Below, piece by piece: positions 57,106 to 64,000 of a stretch of DNA of 64,000 nucleotides. This DNA is from Closterium sp. NIES-65 (Eukaryota > Streptophyta > Zygnematophyceae > Desmidiales > Closteriaceae). The translations under genes were made by a program, and so were the position numbers. Below the pieces are notes generated by a model. That model worked only from the letters and a program-made list of their open reading frames with translations, made no database searches and was not told the DNA's origin. The first letter of the stretch is position 1. The number at the start of each line of letters is the position of its first letter. Location of the stretch: the NCBI GenBank assembly GCA_948144175.1, contig CANXME010001453.1:2046001-2110000 (forward strand), given 5' to 3'.

Positions 57106-57480
57106 ACAGCAACAGCAGCGCTCTCGCACCGTCCCCGCCCCTCAGCAGCTCCGTGAGTGGTACTCGCAGCGTCAGCGTGGTGGTGCGCTTGGTCCTTGCC
57201 CCTACGTTCTTCGCACCGGTGACCGTGCAGGGGAGAGGTGTGGAGGCGCCCACACAGCCCGCCGCTGCTTTGGCCGCCTGACTGACGCCTGGCGTCAGCA
57301 GTTTCCGGAGGCAGCTGAGATCCCCCGCTGGGGAGAGCTGTCTAGGGCTGGTGTAGCTATTTATGATCTTGATTTTGATGATATTCTCTCTGCTATGTAT
57401 GCTGCGATTGGTAGTGATGAGGATGACTGTTACCGGTGTTTCCCGCCCGACCCGGGCATTGGTACTGCCGCGTCAGGTAC
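55991..57480 (+). CDS. Element F Gag and start of protease region, open frame
   Basis: Best-preserved gag in the window, open from MATPNVLTFDAEGR to the insertion of G (497 codons, then a few LTR-encoded codons to a stop at 57505). Regions: helical capsid-like part (residues about 1-230: DLQLYLL, KWATRDAAARL, ARYSSPSSATLSRL, YRAALPAEF, LLAAEKSIVAVGASRGDPR); a basic Gly tract, almost pure Gly with Ser (about 255-360); a Gln run (about 366-385); QQLREWYSQRQRGG; a Cys/His motif C-x13-C-x3-H-x4-C; then the conserved FGRLTDAWRQ and DLDFDDILSAMYA. Structural capsid role is inferred from position and homology to copia Gag (UBN2-like). It has no classical CCHC knuckle. The protease itself is beyond the break. 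Confidence 0.88.
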
Positions 57481-57613
57481 TGTGAGAATAAGCGAACAGG
57501 AATGAATGAACTAGCAGTGAAAATGAGTACAAGTAGGAAACCCTAGAATTGTGTACCCCCTATAGGCTAACCCACTGTAGCCTACACAAGCATAACATAT
57601 ATAATGTTTGACA
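57481..57613 (-). repeat. 3' LTR of element G
   Basis: 133 bp, TGTCAAACATTATATA...TTCTCACA on the minus strand; the fragment at 54853-54921 is of the same family. Confidence 0.92.
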
Positions 57614-57819
57614 CACCCCCATAGGCAAAGTGGGGGAGAACTAGGGGTCACAAGACCAGTCAAGCAAAGCAAAGCAAGCTCAGGGTGGATCACAAAGTCA
57701 CCACACAGTCCGAGCACAAGAGCAGGGCCAGAGGCCAGTTCACATGCAGGAGTACAGACATATATATAAAACTAGACAAGCAAGAGCAGGTATATATATA
57801 TGTCACAGTACAAGTGAAG

Positions 57820-60800
57820 TCAAGAGGAGAGCAAGTGAGGCAAGACAGGTACAAGACCCAGCTGGGTGCAAAAGCGCTGATGGTCACAAGGCGCGAGTGC
57901 CTTGGTGAACACATCAGCAGTGTTGGCCTCAGAGGCCACGTACGCAAGTCGCAACTGGCCACGCTGCTGCAGCTCACGAGCAAGGAAGTAGCGGAGAGCA
58001 ATGTGCTTCGTTCTGTGCTCCAAGCGCTGCTCTCGACACAAGGCCAGCATGGCCTTGTTGTCTACGTACAGCACTGGAGGAGAACGAGGCGGCTCTCCAA
58101 GGTCAGTCAGCAGGTAGGTGAGCCAGCGAAGCTCCTGTGCAGCCATGGCCCCGGCGTAGATCTCAGCCTCACAACTGGAGCCGAGAACCGAAGACGAGCG
58201 AGTAGACCGCCACGAGACAGAGCCGGAACCAAGGCTGAAGGTGTAACCCTGTGACGACCGCTGCGTAGCCTGGTCGTCAGCCCAAGAAGCGTCCGCGTGG
58301 CCGGTAAGGACCACTGGACTCCGCCCTCCAAGCACAAGCCCCATGCCCGACGTACTGCACAGGTAGCGCAATACCCTCTTCGCTGCAGCCATGTGCTCTG
58401 GTCTGTGTCTCCCAGGAGCAACATAGCGTGCAAGAATGCTCAGAGGGTATGCAAGGTCAGGTCGTGTGCAGGTCATCAGGTACATGAGGCAGCCAACAAG
58501 CTCTGCATACGGACCACTCGACTCTACGGACTCATCCGAAGGCAGAGCTGAGAGTGAGTGGCGAGTAGGCAGAGGAGTGGCCTGAGGCGAGGAGTACGTG
58601 AAGCCGAAGCGCTGAAGGACCTGCTGCACCATGTGTGACTGAGTCAAGGTAATGGTGCGGCGTGCTCTGTCCCGAGTGATCTGCAAGCCAAGGTAGCTGC
58701 GCAGTTCACCCAGGTCTGTGCACGTGTGTCTCTTCAGCAGTTCGGACTTCACGTAGGCGAGTCCAGCAGTGTCCGCTGTGGCAAAGACCAAGTCGTCGAC
58801 GTACACGAGGATGTAGAACGGCGGCAGTGAAGTGTCGGTGCGCAGAAACAGCGACGGGTCAGCAGTAGAAGGAGCAAACCCAAGAGCCGCAAGCGTAGTC
58901 CTCAGTGTGTCGTGCCACTCACGCGGTGCCTGGCGGAGACCGTAGACTGGCCGTCGGAGGCTCCACTGGGTGCCAGGAGGGAAAGTCCCAGTGAAGCCAG
59001 GTGGACGGCGCAGCCAGATCTCCTCGTGCAGGCTACCCTGCAGGAACGCAGTGCTGAAGTCGAGAGAGTGAAGCTCGTAGTCGCGCTGAGCGGCTATGTG
59101 CAGCAGCACCCGAAGAGTGGTCATCTTCGGGGTGGGAGAGAAGGTCTGAAAGTAGTCAACTCCCTGCCGCTGACTGAAGCCACGAGCAACGTACCGCGCC
59201 TTGAAGACAGGTGGAGAGCCCGGCGGCCGATTCACCCGGAAGATCCACATGCCACTGACGATGTTCGCCCCAGGAGGGGGAACTGCGTCAACGTAGGTGC
59301 CTGTGGACTTCCAGGAAGCCATCTCTGCATCCATAGCTGCCTGCCACTGAGAGGAGTAGGGACCCTCTACGGCCTCCGCGTAAGAACGCGGAGTCGGGAT
59401 GTCTAGTGCATCCGGGTCTCCCTCAGGGGCAAGCAGTACAGACGCGAGATGAGGTGAAGCAGCCGCTAGACACTGTAACTCCTCCTGTCTGTCCTCTAGG
59501 ACGTCCGTGCCAAGAGCACACTCACCCCCGACGGACGGAGGACAGACAGACGCAGACTCAGCAACAAGACCAGCAGCGTAGTCGAGACGACAGCGAGCAG
59601 CAAAGTCAACGAGCTCAGCGACTAGAGCAGACGCAGCAGTGGACTCAAAAGAGGGGTCAGTGACGACAGTAGCAAGGAGACGCGTGACAGTAGGACTGGC
59701 AGCGCGAAGAGAGTCCGACTCAGGGTCGGCAAGCACAGGAAGAGAGGACTCAGGAGGAGAAGGCAAAGGGGCACGCAGAGGAGCAGTGGACGGACGCAGA
59801 GACATCCGGTGCGTGCCAGGGACAGGAGGAGGACGCTGACGCGAACCGCGACCACTAGCGCGAGCAGCACGAACAGGCGACGCGGGACGAGACGCAGGCT
59901 CACGACGCTCAGCAAGACCTCCAGTAGGACCAGTGTAAGGAGAGGGAGCAGGCAGAGGAGAGGAAGGCTCCAACAGTGACTGCGACTGGACAGGCTGTGG
60001 ACACTCTACCGAAGGAGAAAGACCAAGAACCTGCTGTAGGAGCGGAACGAAGTACGGCCGAGGCCGCGCGGCAGCTCCAGACTCAGCAGGGACAGCACCA
60101 GCACCCTCAGCGACAGCACCAGCGCCACCAACACCTCCAGCGGCAGGACCTCCAGCAGCACCAGCAGCAGAACCACCGCCAGGACAGACAGCAGTAGTCT
60201 CAGCACCAACACCCTCAGCAGCTCCAGCTCCAGTAGGACCCGCAGGCCCAGCAGCTCCGGGACCGGCAGCACCAGCACCCTCGACGGTCGACGAAGCTCC
60301 AGCTCCAGCAGCACTCCTCCAGCGGCGAGCAAACCACTCGCGCAGCTCCTGTGGAGAGAGGGGCTCCCGGCGAGACGCAGCAGCAGGAGAAACCCCAGGC
60401 TCAGCAGCTCCAGACTCAGCACCCCCAGGCACAGCAGCTCCAGACGTAGCACCCCTAGGCTCAGCAGCTCCAGACTCAGCACCTCCAGGCTCAGCAGCTC
60501 CAGACTCAGCACCCCCAGGCTCAGTAGCTCCAGCTCCAGTAGGACCCGCAGGCCCAGTAGCTCCGGGACCGGCAGCACCCGCAGTAGGCGAAGAAGCTCC
60601 AGCTCCAGCAGCACGCCTCCAGCGGCGAGCAAACCACTCGCGTAGCTCCTGTGGAGAGAGCGGCTCCCGCCGAGACGGAAGAACCGGAGAGCCGCCAGGT
60701 CCAGCAGGCGCACGCTTCGCACCTCCAGGCCGAGCACCCCCAGGCTCAGCAGCTCCTGACGTAGCACCCTCCGGCTCAGCACCCCCCGGCTCAGCACCCC

Positions 60801-62898
60801 CAGACTCAGCACCCCCCGGCCTCGCACCCCCAGGCTCAGCACCCCCAGGCTCAGCACCCCCAGCAGCAGCACCAGACTCAGCAGCAACCTCGACTGGCTC
60901 GACCGTGTCTACCTGGGACACACCCGAAGGGGCAGGAACCTGAGGGGGGAGGGGGTCTACCGGGGGGGGAACTGGTACCAGGAAGTCCGGTGGGGGGGGA
61001 AGGGAAGGAGTACGGTAGGGGAAGAGGCGGTAGAAGGGGACTGACTCGTCGAACGTGACGTCCTGGGAGGACAGAACACGACGAGAGGAGGGGTGGTAGA
61101 ACTGCCACCCTGGAGCGTCAGGGGGGAAGCCAAGGAAGACACAGGGAGCAGCACGGGGGGACAGCTTGTCCGCAGACAAGTCGCGGACAAACGCCCGAGA
61201 TCCCCAGACACGGAACGCAGACGCATCGCCGACCTTCCCCGTCCACAGTAACACTAGGGACATCGCGGGCCGAGAGACCCTGGGGTGAAGGTTGAGCTGA
61301 TGCGCCGCGTACCGAACCGCAAACGGCCACAGAAAATGGGGGGCAGCCGCATGCATCATGGACGTACGAGCGACATCCATGACCATGCCAATGCGGCGCT
61401 CAGCAATCCCATTTTGCTGTGGAGAGTCCGGAAGCGTAAAGGTCTGGCGGATCCCCTGTGCACGACAGTAGTCTCGCAGAAGGCGAGAGGAGAACTCCCC
61501 ACCTCGGTCAGAGTGCAGACGCAGAACAGGAAAGTCCGAGCCGAAGCTCCTCCTGAGTTGGAGACGAGCCTCGCGGATCCAGTCGATCAGCACCTCAGTG
61601 ACAGCACCCTTGCTGCGCAAGGGGAAGACTGAGGTGTAACGCGAGTAGTCGTCAACCACCAACAGGAAGTAGCGCTCGTGACCCTGCCCACGGACGGGGG
61701 CCGGGCCCCACACGTCCATGTGAAGCGTCTGCAGAGGAGCCTCTGTCGGGGGAAACTGGGAGGAGTGAGGAGCAGCCCTGAGGCGCCCCTCGACACAGGG
61801 GACACAGGAAGGTCCTGGTCCCGAAGGAAGGGGAGGGAGAGACTGGGGAAGACCAGAGACAAGGACACGGGAAGCCATGCCCCGAAGACGGGGCAAGGAG
61901 GGGTGGCCTAGACGGTGGTGCCACAGAAGAGTCTCGTGAGACAGGAGGCGACACGAACAGGGGGCAGACTCAGGACCAGACCTGGACGCAGCAGCAAACA
62001 CCTGACCTGACGCCGCTACCTGACCGGACGCAGGGACAGGAGGAGACTCAGTGGTCAGGGTGTAGAGGCTTGACCCCGGCCGACGCAAGAACGTGGCCAG
62101 GTGCCGGCCTGTGCGTGCGTCCGTGCAGTGGGTCACCCGCTGACTCGCAGGAGTGAACTGGTGAACCCCCGCATCCTGTAGGTCTGCACCACTCACCAAG
62201 TTCGTCGAGAACGAGGGGAGGTACAGGCCAGACAGGGTGCCCGAGGGGGCAGCCGGACACGGGAGGACAGTGGAGAAGTGAGCGAGGACAGGACCCCCAG
62301 AGGGGTCAGCCAGGGACACAGCAACCGGCCGACCAAGCGGCGTGAGTGTGGTGCGGTCCCGAAAGAAGGAGCGAGAAGCCCCAGAGTCAAGTGTAAAGGT
62401 GAGGGAGGCCGAAGCCAACGCGGTACCTGAGAGCGCAGCCTCACCCGCACCTGAGGAAGCAGACTCACTAGCACCTAGAGCAGCAGCGGCACCTGTACCT
62501 GGAGCAGGAGACTCACTAGCACCCAGAGCAGCAGCCTCACCAGTAGCTAGAGCAGCAGGTCCTATGCCTGGGTCAGGCGGGACGCACAGGTGACCGGCAC
62601 GGTCAGCACTAGTAGGCAATGCATACATGGCAGTGAGAATAGCATCATAGTCAAGAGCATATATATCTACCCTCTGCCTAAGCAACTCCACCCAGTCGGG
62701 AAGCTCAGCCTCGTCGCCAAACACGGTACGCCAGGCGTCGCTCAGACGGGCGAAGCAGCGGGACGGTGTATGACTACGTGTCCCACAAGGCTGACCAGTC
62801 CGAGTACCAGTGCGAATCACGTAAGAGCAGCGAACAGCACTCAGAGACCCTCCACTCTGAGCGTACCACTCACGAAGCTGGCGAGGCGTGAGAGACAC
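57820..62898 (-). CDS. Element G Pol polyprotein (zinc motif-PR-IN-RT-RH), intact frame
   Basis: 1,692 uninterrupted codons. Order with rough residues: RQLREWYAQ (about 6-14); Cys/His motif C-x13-C-x4-H-x4-C (about 24-50); protease LDSGASRSFF (about 170); integrase zinc motif HHRLGHPS ... CVPC (about 325-370), catalytic HMDVWGP, LHSDRGGEF, QNGIAERR (about 393, 465, 498); integrase C-terminus and proline-rich stretch; a Gly/Ala/Glu/Pro repeat spacer (about 680-1030) with two copies of SPQELREWFARRWR; RT with LDFSTAFLQGSLHEEIW and YVDDLVFATAD (about 1365); RNase H with DASWADD, CEAEIYA, YVDNKAML (about 1540-1650). The Met at 62898 is simply the first in-frame Met after a stop near 62909; the true polyprotein would start in gag upstream. 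All catalytic residues I can check are present, so this copy could supply enzymes in trans. Expression is unproven. Confidence 0.93.
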   Translation of the reverse strand: MSLTPRQLREWYAQSGGSLSAVRCSYVIRTGTRTGQPCGTRSHTPSRCFARLSDAWRTVFGDEAELPDWVELLRQRVDIYALDYDAILTAMYALPTSADRAGHLCVPPDPGIGPAALATGEAAALGASESPAPGTGAAAALGASESASSGAGEAALSGTALASASLTFTLDSGASRSFFRDRTTLTPLGRPVAVSLADPSGGPVLAHFSTVLPCPAAPSGTLSGLYLPSFSTNLVSGADLQDAGVHQFTPASQRVTHCTDARTGRHLATFLRRPGSSLYTLTTESPPVPASGQVAASGQVFAAASRSGPESAPCSCRLLSHETLLWHHRLGHPSLPRLRGMASRVLVSGLPQSLPPLPSGPGPSCVPCVEGRLRAAPHSSQFPPTEAPLQTLHMDVWGPAPVRGQGHERYFLLVVDDYSRYTSVFPLRSKGAVTEVLIDWIREARLQLRRSFGSDFPVLRLHSDRGGEFSSRLLRDYCRAQGIRQTFTLPDSPQQNGIAERRIGMVMDVARTSMMHAAAPHFLWPFAVRYAAHQLNLHPRVSRPAMSLVLLWTGKVGDASAFRVWGSRAFVRDLSADKLSPRAAPCVFLGFPPDAPGWQFYHPSSRRVLSSQDVTFDESVPFYRLFPYRTPSLPPPPDFLVPVPPPVDPLPPQVPAPSGVSQVDTVEPVEVAAESGAAAGGAEPGGAEPGGARPGGAESGGAEPGGAEPEGATSGAAEPGGARPGGAKRAPAGPGGSPVLPSRREPLSPQELREWFARRWRRAAGAGASSPTAGAAGPGATGPAGPTGAGATEPGGAESGAAEPGGAESGAAEPRGATSGAAVPGGAESGAAEPGVSPAAASRREPLSPQELREWFARRWRSAAGAGASSTVEGAGAAGPGAAGPAGPTGAGAAEGVGAETTAVCPGGGSAAGAAGGPAAGGVGGAGAVAEGAGAVPAESGAAARPRPYFVPLLQQVLGLSPSVECPQPVQSQSLLEPSSPLPAPSPYTGPTGGLAERREPASRPASPVRAARASGRGSRQRPPPVPGTHRMSLRPSTAPLRAPLPSPPESSLPVLADPESDSLRAASPTVTRLLATVVTDPSFESTAASALVAELVDFAARCRLDYAAGLVAESASVCPPSVGGECALGTDVLEDRQEELQCLAAASPHLASVLLAPEGDPDALDIPTPRSYAEAVEGPYSSQWQAAMDAEMASWKSTGTYVDAVPPPGANIVSGMWIFRVNRPPGSPPVFKARYVARGFSQRQGVDYFQTFSPTPKMTTLRVLLHIAAQRDYELHSLDFSTAFLQGSLHEEIWLRRPPGFTGTFPPGTQWSLRRPVYGLRQAPREWHDTLRTTLAALGFAPSTADPSLFLRTDTSLPPFYILVYVDDLVFATADTAGLAYVKSELLKRHTCTDLGELRSYLGLQITRDRARRTITLTQSHMVQQVLQRFGFTYSSPQATPLPTRHSLSALPSDESVESSGPYAELVGCLMYLMTCTRPDLAYPLSILARYVAPGRHRPEHMAAAKRVLRYLCSTSGMGLVLGGRSPVVLTGHADASWADDQATQRSSQGYTFSLGSGSVSWRSTRSSSVLGSSCEAEIYAGAMAAQELRWLTYLLTDLGEPPRSPPVLYVDNKAMLALCREQRLEHRTKHIALRYFLARELQQRGQLRLAYVASEANTADVFTKALAPCDHQRFCTQLGLVPVLPHLLSS

Positions 62899-63075
62899 GC
62901 GAGAGGGTCACGGGAGCTGCATCTGGCCGCCACCACGAGTAGAAGCAGCAAGAGTGGTAGTAGGAGTAGCGTCGCCACCCCTACAGCCCCAACCAGCGTA
63001 CCACTCACGCAGCTGCTGGGGCGTGAGGGACTCACGCCGGCGTCGCTGGGGCTGCATTTGGCTCCGCAAGTAGAA
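62880..63075 (-). pseudogene. Element G remnant of Gag C-terminal region (duplicated module)
   Basis: Minus-strand translation upstream of the open frame reads RRRRESLTPQQLREWYAGWG, then a Gly/Thr stretch, then a stop (about 62909), and then the second LTPRQLREWYAQ of the open frame. The LREWY module is therefore tandemly duplicated here, with the rest of gag missing. Short Ala/Gln/Lys repeats (caggcaggcagg, about 63100-63150) precede it. Confidence 0.7.
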
Positions 63076-63189
63076 GCAAGAGCAGGACTAGCAGCAGGGA
63101 GGCAGGCAGCCAGGCAAGCCAAAAGGCAGGCAGGCAGGCAAGCAGGCAACGCGCAGCGTGCTAGCAGGGCAAGAGCTCACCAGTGGTGG

Positions 63190-64000
63190 GAAGAGTAGGC
63201 TCGGCGACTCAGCGGCTCGGCAGCTCGGCGGCTCGGCGGCTCGGGCGACTCGGGCGGCTCGGCGGCAAGGCGGCTCGGCAGCAACTGCAGCTCAGCAGCT
63301 CGGTGACTCGGCGGCTCGGCGGCAGGGCGGCTCGGCAGCAACTGCAGCTCAGCAGCTCAGCGACCCGGCGGCTCGGCGGCAGGGCGGCTCGGCTGCTGGG
63401 CGGCTCGGGTGCAGGGCGGCTCGGCGGTGGGGCGGCTCGGCTGCTGCAGTGGGAGATGAAGGAGGAGGAGAAGCAGGGGAGGCCACACACCTGCCACCCC
63501 TCTGCTGGCCTCTCAGGTCGCCTCGACAGGCGACGGGAAAAGGGGGGGTGGGTGGTGGGGGCCGGTAGGTGCAGCGGCGGGGCCAGCAGGTGCAGTTGCG
63601 GGGCCGGTAGAAGGGGACGGCAGGAGCCGTGAGGAGGGGACGGTGGGGCCGTCAAGAAGGGACGGCGGGGCCGTCACGAAGGGACGGCGGGGCCGTCAGG
63701 AGGTGACCGGGCCGCGACGGGGGCAGGCGGCGGGGCCGCGTAAGGGCCTGGGCGGGGCCGCGACAGAGCCGTCGGCGGGGCCGCGTGAAAGCCGAGGCGG
63801 GGCCGCGTAGAAGCCGGGGCGGGGCCGCGCGAGAGCAGGCGGCGGGGCCGCGAAGGAGCCGGGGCGGGGCCGCGTGAGAGCAGGCGGCGGAGCCGCGTAA
63901 GGGCCTGGGCGGGGCCGCGACAAAGCCGTCGGCGGGGCCGCGTGAAAGCCGGGACGGGGCCGCGTAGAAGCCGGGGCGGGGCCGCGCGAGAGCAGGCAGC
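63190..64000. repeat. GC-rich leader repeats of element G
   Basis: On the plus strand, ggcggctcgg units (63190-63440) and gcggggccgcg units (63640-64000), the reverse-complement counterparts of the leader repeats in B, D and F. Open frames here are composition artefacts. Confidence 0.88.

Larger units (their letters stand above)
54934..57480 (+). mobile_element. Copia element F, 5' part (interrupted by G)
   Basis: 5' LTR 54934-55066 (133 bp, TGTCAGAACATA...TTTCACA), primer-binding site tggaatcagagc at 55067-55078, leader 55130-55960, gag from 55991. It is cut at 57480 by element G in the opposite orientation; the rest of F would lie beyond the right edge. Left target pentamer tcact (54929-54933). 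Confidence 0.92.
57481..64000 (-). mobile_element. Copia element G, minus orientation, runs off the right edge
   Basis: 3' LTR 57481-57613 (133 bp), polypurine stem-loop 57616-57636, intact pol 57820-62898, a rearranged gag region (about 62880-63060), and a GC-rich leader from about 63080 to the window end. The 5' LTR and primer-binding site are outside. Inserted into element F's gag; the left target pentamer is ggtac (57476-57480). Most of gag (capsid part) is absent between the leader and the zinc motif, so G has an intact enzyme frame but probably no capsid. Confidence 0.93.

Overview
The window looks like nuclear DNA of a streptophyte (a charophyte-grade green alga or an early-diverging land plant). 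Three things support this: a spliced gene whose product has the plant-type ORC1 architecture (BAH domain with a PHD finger embedded in it, then AAA+), plant-type Ty1/copia elements primed by initiator tRNA-Met, and a Ty3/gypsy integrase with a chromodomain. The species cannot be named from sequence alone. No bacterial, organellar or viral gene set is present.

Layout. 130-880 is a 20-bp satellite. 1118-4488 (minus) is the only convincing host gene, the 5' three exons of ORC1; the rest lies beyond the left edge or is lost. 5390-9610 is a run of purine-rich minisatellites (15, 28, 14, about 22 and about 21 bp), interrupted at 7310-7941 by a short hAT-like inverted-repeat element. 11369-16603 is a gag-deleted copia element (A, minus) with a 191-bp flank duplication. 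17110-19910 is a satellite of about 181 bp with higher-order structure. 20100-30555 is a graveyard: an LTR/PBS junction, two copia lineages in pieces, and a decayed Ty3/gypsy chromovirus carrying two tiny terminal-repeat (TRIM-type) elements. 30860-37854 is a complete but mutated copia (D). 39178-44184 is a gag/protease-deleted copia (E) carrying a 501-bp PIF/Harbinger-like MITE. 44766-53658 is a non-coding LTR element (C) with a nearly intact copia (B, 45553-52878) nested inside it. From 54934 to the right edge, copia F (intact gag) is interrupted by copia G (minus, intact protease-integrase-RT-RNase H frame).

The copia elements A, B, D, E, F, G and fragment H belong to one GC-rich superfamily. 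They have short LTRs (about 115-133 bp) with a shared core, a leader packed with GC-rich repeats, a gag with a glycine tract and an atypical Cys/His motif, a Gly/Ala/Glu/Pro repeat spacer between integrase and RT, and a conserved stem-loop at the polypurine tract. C shares the LTR core and stem-loop but has no coding capacity, so it is a candidate parasite of the autonomous copies.

The most unusual signal is in the two TRIM elements at 27924-28299 and 29137-29505. The LTR end and primer-binding site together form D-, anticodon- and T-arm-like helices, with RNA polymerase III box A and box B matches at tRNA spacing. Target-site duplications were read directly for most elements, so their ends are well defined.
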